From positions 31,380,879 to 31,444,878 of the forward strand of contig NC_084596.1 of the NCBI RefSeq assembly GCF_033807715.1: 64,000 nt of DNA, written 5' to 3'. Each line of letters opens with the position of its first letter. Positions within the stretch are counted from its first letter, which is position 1. The notes below the pieces were generated by a model that saw only the letters and a list, made by a program, of their open reading frames with translations, made no database searches and was not told where the DNA came from. Positions 54,051 to 64,000 of the stretch are shown here, in pieces. The translations under genes and the position numbers were made by a program. This stretch comes from Cololabis saira (lineage: Eukaryota; Chordata; Actinopteri; Beloniformes; Belonidae).

Positions 54051-55026
54051 GGCATTTGTAATTGGCGGAATATTCATCACATCAAAGTGAATGCTGATGT
54101 TTGCATATTAATCCATCTAGTGACAGGATAACATGATTGGCTGGATCAGCGAAGATGCTCGATTGTTCCTCGTTTCCTGCAGCTTTATAATTGCCAGGTG
54201 CAGCCACTCAGTGCTGATGAGATATTCTGGCTAACCACAATCCAAATTGAGCCCAGACAAGTCGTACACAGATAGAAAAAAAAGAATGACAACATACTGT
54301 AGGTCTGGTGATCAAAATATTTCTACTGATTGAAGTCCAAATGTGGAACATGTTTTCTTTTTCTGCTGTTTGTGTTTAGTGCCCTACTGCCCTACTTTTT
54401 GTGAGGTGTCGAAAAATGATTATATTTTTAATAGTTGCACGTCCCTTCATCTATTCATTTAAATAACTTGGATTTATTATTTTTCCTAATTTGGGCTGAA
54501 CTAGACGGAGTTAGGTGGTGGTAGCAGGGGTGGGGTCGGAGGGGGAATAAATAGTATTTGTAAATTCATGATTCTCAAATTCTGCAGATGTTCCACACCT
54601 AAGCGGGATTTTGTTTGTACAGTTAAAATTAGTATCATAAACATAACTGTCAATATAGGAAATTATATTTAAATTTTATATTTTTTCATTTTCAAATGTT
54701 TATTATTACTATCATTGTTGTAAATCACTTTATACCTATTCTAAATGCTGTTTCTCATATTGCAAAGCACTGTCACATAAGTCCAAAGTTTTACATTGAT
54801 GCTGAGTGAGGCTGAGATCTGACGACGAGGTGATTCACTTCATTTCAGGCTCAAGCTGCTTCAGTCAGTCATGCACGTTTGATTCTGACTTTGTCCATCT
54901 TTACAACTTAAGTGTTTCATGCAGGATAAATGTGATTTTTAGACAAACTTTGTCGAGATTTGCAGTGACTATTCCATATTTATGGTCAGCTTGACCCAAA
55001 CTACACTGCACTACTAGTATTACTAC

Positions 55027-55072
55027 TGTCATTTAGCAGACGCTTTTATGCAAAGCGACTTACATCTGAGAG
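55027..55072 (+). repeat. Second copy of the conserved fish repeat core
   Basis: It reads TCATTTAGCAGACGCTTTTA and continues to CGACTTACATCTGAGAG, matching the minus-strand copy at 3399-3443. It lies 160 bp from the tRNA gene. Confidence 0.6.
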
Positions 55073-55230
55073 AACAAACACACCATTTCAAGAACATGAT
55101 AGCGAATAACAGAATTAACCAAGCAGCCAAACACAGAACACATCCAATTGTCCGAGTGATTTTTCAACCAGTCTGACCATCATTATTACTGTACTAAACT
55201 AAAGAGGAGAACACACACCTCCTCATTGTT

Positions 55231-55313
55231 TACCAGGAGTGGGGTTTGAACCCACGAGAGCATTTGCTCATTGGATCTTAAGTCCAACGCCTTAACCACT
55301 CGGCCATCCTGGT
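55231..55313 (-). tRNA. tRNA-Leu (anticodon UAA)
   Basis: This is a complete 83-nt type II tRNA. The acceptor stem ACCAGGA/TCCTGGT pairs perfectly over 7 bp with discriminator A. The D arm contains TGGCCGAGTGGTTAAGGCG (A box). The anticodon stem TTGGA/TCCAA encloses the loop CTTAAGA, giving anticodon TAA. The long variable arm pairs GAGC with GCTC. The T arm GTGGGTTCGAACCCCAC forms a perfect stem (B box). No intron is present. No run of four T's follows within about 40 nt, so termination may use a weaker signal. Confidence 0.95.
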
Positions 55314-55601
55314 TGTTTCAGTAAAATATTGGAGCTCACAAATGAGCCACCAGATCATTTACCATTTAGTTGGCAAACAGAACTATGCGATGTAATTCAA
55401 AATTATTATCCCCAGAAGTATAAAGTAACATGAAATAAAGAATAAACACGATTAGTTGTGTGAATTCAACTACAGTCCTGATCTGGTGGTTGCCAAGGGA
55501 TGCCAAGGGTTTTGGCATCCCTGAAGTACAGCAAGGATATATTACAATGCTTTTGGCAAAATAAACTGTCTCCATAAAATTAATTGGATTTGAATACACC
55601 T

Positions 55602-55842
55602 TGTGGCAAGGTGGAGGAGCAGCCACTCAGCTTATTGGGCACAGGTGTGCCCCATCAGCCTCTCCACCCTGCCTCCCTTCATAAAGAGCAGCTGCACACC
55701 AGCAAAGGGGCTGCTGGGAGGAAGCTGCTGAAGGTGCTGGCACGTGTGTCTGGGTGAAAGAGGAGTAAATAAACCGTTTCCTGCACGAAACCCTGTGTCC
55801 TCTGTCCTGTCGGGTGACCCCCGTAGCACTAGCCTTGCTACA
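55602..55842. mobile_element. Solo LTR with intact 5-bp target duplication
   Basis: The 241-bp element starts TGTGGCAAGG and ends CCTTGCTACA, nearly inverted ends with the TG...CA signature. It is flanked on both sides by CACCT (55597-55601 and 55843-55847). It contains a TATA-like CTTCATAAAG at about 55679 and an AATAAA at about 55768, both on the plus strand, in the order expected for a U3-R-U5 LTR. No internal retroelement sequence lies on either side, so it is a recombined solo LTR. Its family was not determined. Confidence 0.8.
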
Positions 55843-55847
55843 CACCT

Positions 55848-56530
55848 TTTTCCCAATTCACTGAATATTCTATGAATATACTAATATGGAAAAACGTGCA
55901 TTAGTGCCTTCTGGCTGATGGCGGCCTGGTCTGTCTCTTCTGACTCTGCTGCACTGATTCTGCAGCATTATACAATACCAGCTTATAAAAGTGAGGTAGC
56001 AGTACATGTTTGAACCAAAGAGTGAGTCTCATGTTTAAGAAGAATACGCTAAAATCTACATACATAAAGCTGGAAAATGGTAATATAGTCCCTTTTATTT
56101 ATTTCAATAATATTATACATTTAAGACTAATCCTCTGGCTTGACAGTGTCATTGGCTGATAAGTAATAATTCTAATTATGCTAACTATGGGTTCTATTTC
56201 TACCTGGAAGTCGGAATTTCCAAGTTCCTAGTTAGATGTTTCAACTGGATCACCTTCTTACAGTAGGTCAGAATTCCAATTTAAGGGACTATTTAGGTTT
56301 AAAGGGGGATCAGTACCAGAAGTGCATATTCATCACCAAAAACAAGAAAGAAAAAGAAAACATTGGCATTTTAAAAGTGAACAACAATGAGTTCTGATTA
56401 AGATCCCATTCAAGCTTTGAAAAAAGCTGAAATATGCCCCTGCAGTACAGCCTACAAGCCTGAAAGCATGAACTCATGGCAGAGGAAGAGAATCTACCAG
56501 CAGATGGTTGAACAAACCTTCTCTATAGGT

Positions 56531-56584
<54 letters not shown>

Positions 56585-57077
56585 CACAGCACCTGTGTGC
56601 AGTGTCAATTGTGTGCTTGTATTTCAAAATTTTGTGCGATTGATATCTCATTCTGATTATCATCACTTACCATCACTCGGACGTTCAAACATTTTATTTT
56701 ACATTATGTATTCATGTCCAATGATTTTCAAAGATATTCAAAATTATCCAAAATTCACGGTGATAATAATTTCAACCAGTGCTGTAGCAACTTTACATAT
56801 TAATATTTATATTTATTTACATTTTTAATGAAAAGCATGTAATGTCATGATTGTAACGGTCAGTCTGCATAATTTATGGTTTGCATGATGACCTCACAAC
56901 GACCCAATCTGCCAAAATTCATCTGATCAAATAGAGAAGTATTTTTACTGTTTCTCTGCTTTTTTCACTTTCTTTATTAAAAATAACTCTTGCATAATTA
57001 GCAATTCAGTGACTTGTCTGAGAAAAAAATGTGATTTGTGCCAAAAAATAACTCCAAAGTCAGTAAAATTATTGTGC
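55848..57077. other. Intergenic, no gene seen
   Basis: This is AT-rich and includes a (TG)n run at 56530-56582. It has no recognisable exon. Confidence 0.4.
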
Positions 57078-59366
57078 TTTATTATATCTTAATTGAAATG
57101 CCCACAAGTCATTATTTTCTTGGAGAGTAGCAGAAAAAAACTAAACCATATACTGTAAACATTCACATTATTTGTTTTTCAAAAAATGTATTTTTTAGTA
57201 AACTCAGCGCAAAATAACACATTTCATATAGTAAACAGAAGAAGAAACATTTATAGGCATCACTCCAAACCATTGGCTTAGATTGTGTTTTGAGGTTGAT
57301 CTGCGCGGTGCACCCATCAGCTCAAATTGCACATAATGAGTTAAAGTTAACTCTAAGACAAGTGCCACTGTGAAGAACGCAGGTCGGAGAAAAAGTCCTG
57401 ACCGACCAGCCCGACCCACTGATCTTTGTTTAGCTTCAGCAAATAAAGACACGTGCTGTCATCCCCCTCTGCACCGCCGGTGTGAACCGATGTAGTCACA
57501 ACTAAGGAATCAAGACAAAACACACGTGATAATTTGGCCAATGAGAGGGACAATTTCCAGTAAACTGGCTTCTTGCTCCAGTAAACACCCTTTACATCAA
57601 GAGACTGAAAACAACTGTTTCTCATGAGAAAGATGTCATAAAACTGAATGTCAAGGCACTTCCCCATGTGAGGATCTTGTCTTTGAGTGACACGTTTGTG
57701 AGGCAACAAAGTAATTCAAATAAAACTATATATATGTAAAAGTACACTTGGCAACTCCAATTTTAGTCAGTGGAAATACTCTTAACATACGTATGAACAC
57801 AGTTTACATGGTAGCTTTGGTGTTGCTGCTAACCTGGCCTGACCTCAAGCATCACCTCTGATCATTATTCAGATATATAGTCAGATGAACGTCATTTTCA
57901 GGATAAATCTCATATTTGATTACTTATTTAACAGATCTGTAACTTCTCATAACTTCCGACATGTTTTCTTGAAAAGACGAAGAAAAAAAACTCTGTAATT
58001 TAGTGGTAGTTATTGCTAAAATACAGGTTAGATAAACACGTCTTCAATAAACCTTGAAGTATAAATGGAGATTGAAAGCAAAAGTTTGGTGTTCGATGAA
58101 ATACGCTTATTTGGCTTCTGGCAGTTAAACTGGTGGGACAAGTGATGTCACTCACGCAGCAGAACTGCTAGTCTGAGCATCATCAATGTCTTCATCGAAT
58201 CACAACATTTCTAAAAGTACTGAACTGCTCCTTGTAAGTAACTGGTAATGTATGAAAATTCTCCTTTTTGGTGCCCAATTGCGACTCTTTCCAGAAAACA
58301 TCCTTGTGAAGTTACTGCAAAAGAACAGATGGTGTACTAGTGTGTACTCCATCAATATATTTTAAAATCATTTTCGCTTTTTTTTTTTTCCTGAAAATTT
58401 TCAAGAAATAGAAATACTTTCTCTGGTAAATATAGAATTGCTTAGAATCTTATTTCACACCAATAAAAGTACAGTATATTAAACCTATGAGATGTGCAGT
58501 GTGTAACACTTGAATTTTAAAAAAAAGTGTCTTAAATAGGGAAACATTTGTGGTTCAAATGAAAGTTTAAGGACCTTTACATCTTCGATTTGAGTTTCTT
58601 CCGGAAACAAATTGCACCCTGTGACAAAAGCTGTTGCCACCCTCTGATACTTCCCCGGTAACCACACCATACTATCTTTTTTAAACTCGCACAGGTTCTG
58701 TGTGAACTGGAGTTGCCAAGTCGCTGACACAGATACCCAAGTGTGAGGTTAGGTAGCAAAACAAGGTGAAACCAAGGTAGAATCATACAGTACCCCACAA
58801 AGCTGCCTGCAAGTAGAGCTAACACGTAGCCTTTGACTTGAGCTTTGATTCTCATACGCAGTAAATAGAACCAGGCGTTTTACCACATAAAATACCCACA
58901 ATTCCATTTTTGCTATTTACAAACTCATAAATATATATATATAGTCTACAGTAGGAATCATTTTCCCCCAAAACAATCATACAAAAAAACAAGACCATAA
59001 AAAACTCTGAACACAAATAAAATAGATTATTTCTATCAAAAAAAAAAAGAAAAAGAAAAGAGAAAAAAAAGTGTATTCATATTCCTTTGGAGTGTTTTGC
59101 TATGTTGATCTGAAGCAGTACTTGTGATGTGGAGCCCTCGGGAGATTTTTGAGACCTGAGTGTCGTCGGTCAGGTGCAGATCACAATAGCGCTGAGATCC
59201 CTGGGAGGGGCCAGGCCCGAGGCCTGGCTCATGTAATCCTACACTGAACATACAAAGAAAAGTAAAAAATAAAATAGAAAATAAATGTAAAAAAAAAAAG
59301 GGGGGGGGGGGGGTATGGATTGAGGAGGAGGGGGGTAAATTTAAAAGATCACATGTCACCACCACC
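57078..59366 (-). other. rgs20: Probable long 3' UTR of rgs20
   Basis: The first canonical minus-strand AATAAA after the rgs20 stop is at 57078-57083, which would give a 3' UTR of about 2.3 kb. The segment has a homopolymer C run on the minus strand (G at 59300-59313) and an A/T-rich tract near 59037-59072. Short open frames at 57204-57709 and 58485-58855 are not recognisable and are best read as UTR noise. A non-canonical, closer signal remains possible. Confidence 0.4.
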
Positions 59367-62300
59367 CTAAGATTCAGGGGACTGCTCTGACAGAGAGTTG
59401 AGCAGGTTTTTGTAGGCTGAGGAGTTCATGTAGCGTGGATATGAGTCTCTTTGCATTAGCGTGTAGATCTGCAGCTGGGCTTCATCGAACGTGTGTGAGT
59501 TGGGCTCCAGCATGTTCCTGTTAATCGTCTCACGCACGCGGGAGTCCAGGCTCACCTGGGAGTCGAGAGAGGAAACGGTTAGAAAAAGACCCGATGTTCT
59601 GTTTCTGGATGAATAAGGTTTAACAAATACAACTGTTCACTTTCTTGCTGGAAAGAGCAGAGGTCCTGCAGCGCTGACAAGCAGCCACTTAGTTCCTCAG
59701 AGGAAGGCGGCTGGCCAGGCGTTGCAAAAATAGACCTACCACACCTCTACGAATCCACATGTCCTGTATGTTATCATCCATCCAAAAGCTGGAGTGTAAA
59801 AATGTATCATGCTTTCTGCTTCCGCGACTCTGAGCTGAGGCCAAGAACTTCCTGGAATATCTGCTTGTTGCCTGGCAACTCTAAATTAGTCTGACATATT
59901 CAGGGTTTTTCATTCAAAAAAAAGGGAGCTTATGAATGGAATAAAAAAAATCCTGCTATAATCAAACACAGTGTTAATCAACACACTCAAGAATATTCAT
60001 TCTAGGTGGATCTTTTAACTTTTTTCCCCAAGCAATACTAGCTTTTCACTGGGTATAGTCTTTGTGAGAAGCTACGATAAATCGCTATTATCAAGACACA
60101 AGAGTAGGCTCTTATGCAGGTATAAATTGCACCAGTATGCAAGGTCCAAAAATTTACATGCATCTATGTGTGCTCCTGGATATCTCATTTACAAAAAAGA
60201 CAACACCAGAGGAAGCGAACAAGGAGTTAAAGAAAGACATGGAGGCTCGTTTTGAGGAGAGACTGTTCTGGAGAATCACCACATGAAATGAACCAAACTG
60301 TCACACCTCTTTAGGGGAGAGAATGGAGATGTAGTCCTCATAGATGATGCGAGCCCTTTCCTCTACCGTACTCTTGTTGGTATCTTTGCCGAACTCCTCA
60401 CAGGCCAGCCAGAAGAGCATGTTCTCCTCGCTGAACTCGGTGCGAAGGAACTGTCGGAAGGAGTTCCTCCCCGCTGGGCAGCACATCAGCTTATCAAACG
60501 ACTGCCCCCATGAGCAGACCTCCTCCAACGTAGGCTTTGGACTGCGGGGAACAAAGAAGGGAGAGGTTTTAACATGTCACAAAGAAAAACAGAAGTTTGT
60601 ATCAGACAGAGTGTGTTTGTAGTGTTTAGAGTGTTTAGAGCTGACCACTCTTCACAGTCTGCGGTCCCTTCCTTGACGTCATATGATGCTTTTCGATTCC
60701 TTTCATCTCGGTCTTCATTCCTAAAGGTGAAACAGATATGTAAACACACTGCAGGAATCCAAAGCCATGATTTTACAACTATGGATCAAATGTAGTCATT
60801 AAATGGTGCTCATAGGACTCAAAAACGTAAACAGCCAGAGATTACTTTACTAATCCCTAGTGGTTTACTAATCTTAAAGCACATGTCTATAATTAATACA
60901 AATATAACACAACTACTGTGCAACAAATTCTTATTTTTCAGTTTCCTCAGGATTTCTTTTTCAATAAGGAGATTAATCAATGAAGTATACAAAACAATCA
61001 GATTTTAAAGAAAAATTTCTCCGTGTATGCTTGAGAAAGAAAAGCACCAAATCATCACTTTTAAGCTATAATTTGTATTTTGCATATAAATGACCTAAAA
61101 CAATTATGACTGGCGACAATATCCTTTACATACAGTCTGACTTTTAACCATGTGAAATAGGTACTCCACTAAAATTACAGCTTTGTTTTGTTTAGTTTTT
61201 TCTCCTTTTAGCTTTTCTGGCTGTGCAGGGGGTCGCCTGACTCGACCTTCCTTATCTGGGCACAATAAGGGCTTTGGCCCCCCTCGCCATAACAGTGCTG
61301 TAGATTGGTCTGGTAAGCTTCCAATTGGATGGCAACCTCCTCTATGCAACATCCCCAACTCTTAACAAAAATGCTTGGCACTATCAGAAAATAGTGTTAA
61401 TATTAGAGGGGGACCTTGATTCACCTGAACCAATCCTTTGGCCAATTAATCAGTGGCCGATTATCAGCCATGTTTTAATAATTGGCATCGGCCAACAGAA
61501 AAAACCCTACCAACGTCTTGATTATATGCACAAGAGAAAAACCATGCAGCCTTCAGGATAATTTGACTCTAAATGCAAAATTTCGTATTTCATGTGACAT
61601 GCCTAATAACCCGGCACAGATTCAACTGCAACGGTATTAACTAGGATTCCACTATTTTCAGGTTGAAGGGAACCAGATTTCTATTTGTCTGTCAAAGAGG
61701 CTCAAAAATGAACATATATATCATAAAAACTTTAATAAAACAACAAGACAGTTGGTGTGTGAGACCTTTCCACATTTCCAGCACTGCAGTTCAACAGTAA
61801 AATCATTTTTAGGGAAAAACTGTTGATGTGCGTACTTCTAATGCCAAAAATGTTGGTTTTGTTTTTGGTACAGTATATGATATTTGATGCTGAAATATTT
61901 GATTTATACATATTTAATTGATCATGTCGTCATGATCTTTACAAGAAACAAGGGCTTTGCCAAAAGAATATCAAATATGGAGTGAATAGTTATGTTAGAG
62001 CGGCTCAGTGTCACATCAGTGTCCTAGGGGACCGGATCCCACGTCACCCCTCTATGAGTTCACTGGAGTATCAGTGTAGAAATCAAAGCGTTGCTATATA
62101 TACAGAGTGAAAATGTCACTTCAAAATGTGTTTGTGTGAATAAGTAAATGAGAAAACGCTTTGTAGGACCTGGATGAGGTTTAGAAAAAAGGTACCATGT
62201 AAGTCTAAGGCTAATTCATCTTACAAAACAATCATCTACATTTACTGTAACTGATTTGTCAATATGTAATGAAACCCTGGCTACTCCAACATCCACAGAT

Positions 62301-62600
62301 CACATGAAAATCTGTCATGAAGCAGAAGCCGAGGCCTGCTGTTGAGACACCGTGGCTCAGGCTGTGCTATCTCGCACGCATTAATGTCGGCCATGCTGTG
62401 CCACAGTGAGCGACTTCTCAGCAGGAGAAGACCTACCAGGAACAGCTACAGCAGCAGCACCAGCAGAAGCAACATGCATTGGAGCCCCGTGGGTTGGCCT
62501 GGCCCGGCTGGTCCTGCTGGGTCGGTGCCGTTCCCCCCGCTGCCGACTCCTGCTGCACCGACATCTGCCTCTTTCGCATCTCCATCCGTTCTGATCCCAT
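59367..62600 (-). CDS. rgs20: Regulator of G-protein signalling 20 (RZ family)
   Basis: RGS20 is a GTPase-activating protein that switches off Gi-class alpha subunits, with preference for G-alpha-z. It sits on membranes through a palmitoylated cysteine string. Coding exons: 62600-62437 (164 nt), 60720-60646 (75), 60541-60307 (235), 59555-59367 (189); phases close to 220 aa. The start MGSERMEMRKRQM matches the shared N-terminus of mammalian RGS20. The cysteine string CCFCWCCCCSCSW is at residues 43-55. The RGS box is about 95-211 (SFDKLM, PAGRNSFRQFLRTEFSEENM, YEDYISILSPKEVSLDSRVR, AQLQIYTLMQRDSYPR). The acceptor TCTGTAG just before the ATG shows that at least one more 5' exon lies upstream; longer isoforms may start there. 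The motif RTEFSEENMLFW and the C-terminus LLNSLSEQ favour RGS20 over RGS17 and RGS19. Confidence 0.94.
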
Positions 62601-62605
62601 GGGCT

Positions 62606-64000
62606 ACAGACACAGAAGAGGGAGGCAATGAGTTTATCGTGTTGATGTCAGGAATTGTATGTAACTGAGATTTTATCCTGCAAGAAAAGCTCTTGGCCTG
62701 CAATGCATTAGCGTGATAGAAATCAGCGCTAGTGTAATGAGTGTAGAAAGGGCAGCATTAGGTGAGCTGTAATGCTGCTGTAGTGCTGATAGTAGAGGTG
62801 ATGGCAGTGTGAAATCCCAACTATTAATCCATTTTTTTGTCACCAGAAAAAAATACCCATAATCAAATTAATTTAAATTAAATTCAGCACTGACACCTGT
62901 TTGTTATATGAGCAGTGTACCTGATGCTTCCAGGCCAAAGTGTGCTGGCATGCCCAGAGCTCACACTGTAAAGGAATGCTGTTCTCTCTGATACGAGAAA
63001 AAATTTAATAATTTATGGAAGAATAATTTGCATATTTTGTTTCCCATGCTGTGCAAAACATCCACCTGCTTCGGACATTTCAATCCTTCTTACAAAATGA
63101 TTGGAGGCATCAATACCCTTGATCTAAAACTTAAAATATCCCATCTGTAAGAAAATAAATGTGTTTAACACTGCACACTGAACTAAAAGTGAAGGGGGAA
63201 ATTAAACACACTTATAGATAATGTAATTACTTGCCTGTTTAGAATGTGAATCAGTCAAGCATCAGTTCGTCATGAACCCCCCCTTCCCCTAGGTACATTT
63301 ATTGTGCAGCTGATATGAGGAGTTACCCTGTCATAATTATGAGTATGGGTCTCTGGCTTATTCATCAGAATCCCCTCGGATTGTAGGCCCATAGACAGAA
63401 AGGCTCTGCTCACAGAATGACTTCTTGTCTGATTCCAACAAATGTGTCATCACCAGGTCAGACACTGCCAAATCCTGTCAGATCATTTATGTAACATCAA
63501 ACATCATCTGGCCACTACCTAACACAAAACACGATAATTAAAATTTAAAAAAAAAAAAAAAATGTCTGAAGATCTGGTGTGTGAGCTGGAAGGGCGCTGC
63601 AGGCGCAGCTTGCAAGTCTATTACCGCATCACCGCTCTGTCCCATTCTTTCAATGTATACAATACCATTTGGTCATTTCTAAGATGGATCCGTGGTATCA
63701 ATGAAATTCCGGGCTGGTATCAGATGCAGTTTTGGTGCATCTTGCAAAAAAACGGCATATTTTACGTGTCAGGCGTCGGGTACTTTAAAGCTGACACAAT
63801 TGTGGGGAGTGATGGTTTGTCTCAGCAGCTATAGACGGTGAAATGGGGAGGTGGGGGTGTTGTTTCACTGAAGGAAAAACATAATAATGATAAGACCAGC
63901 TAAAGCACTGCTCTTCCTACAGTCTTGCAGCTGCACGAATGTGAAGGACACTGGGATTAAATGGCTTCTGGGCGATTTAACGACGAAACCGACGCATTTG
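62606..64000. other. Upstream of rgs20 coding start, no further exon placed
   Basis: The 5' exon(s) of rgs20 should lie here or beyond the right edge, but none is recognisable. A 90-codon plus-strand frame at 63562-63834 has no family I know and begins right after a poly-A run, so I do not call it a gene. Confidence 0.4.

Noticed and set aside
57204..58855. Minus-strand frames of 80-118 codons downstream of rgs20
   Set aside because: They have no recognisable family or splice signals; best explained as rgs20 3' UTR or intergenic sequence.
63562..63834. 90-codon plus-strand frame
   Set aside because: It starts just after a poly-A run and shows no known motif; a chance frame or retrosequence is as likely as a gene.

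Overview
This window is vertebrate nuclear DNA, almost certainly from a ray-finned (teleost) fish. It has GT-AG spliced genes with small exons, very long dinucleotide and tetranucleotide microsatellites, and mobile elements typical of fish: a Rex3/RTE 3' end with an ATGG tail, L2-like LINE fragments, Tc1-like relics and many TIR MITEs. It contains no prokaryotic operon, CRISPR array or phage. Four protein-coding genes can be reconstructed exon by exon, with phases that close exactly. There is also one intact tRNA gene and one unidentified first exon.

Layout. 1-7.5 kb: no recognisable gene, but a dense set of DNA transposons: a 25-bp-TIR MITE, a 0.9-kb palindromic element and two hAT-like elements. 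7.6-7.8 kb: a GC-rich first coding exon of an unknown gene on the minus strand. 11.7-16.9 kb: a vimentin-like type III intermediate filament gene (minus, 10 coding exons, 461 aa). 17-26.6 kb: intergenic, with microsatellites, a Tc1 relic and a Rex3 tail. 27.1-37.3 kb: rp1, a photoreceptor doublecortin protein (minus, 3 coding exons, 2085 aa). 37.4-42.4 kb: intergenic, with nested LINEs. 42.6-52.3 kb: tcea1, encoding TFIIS (plus, 10 coding exons, 311 aa). 55.2 kb: tRNA-Leu(UAA), minus, followed by a clean solo LTR. 59.4-62.6 kb: rgs20 (minus, 4 coding exons, 220 aa).

The rp1-tcea1-rgs20 cluster corresponds to the human 8q11-q12 neighbourhood (RGS20, TCEA1, SOX17, RP1). That supports rp1 rather than rp1l1, and tcea1/rgs20 rather than their paralogues. 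The genes are neighbours by ancestry; nothing suggests they share a pathway.

The most notable signals are three. First, there is an apparently extra intron inside the canonical first exon of the vimentin-like gene. It is filled with a non-LTR retrotransposon 3' end and flanked by a 9-bp direct repeat that contains the AG|GT splice tetrad, which is a candidate for recent intron gain by insertion. Second, tcea1 has a minor-spliceosome AT-AC intron with textbook U12 signals. Third, a 935-bp long inverted repeat is built from about 20-bp palindromic units. I found no wholly unknown multi-gene system. All identifications rest on reading motifs and remembered family features; no database search was run.
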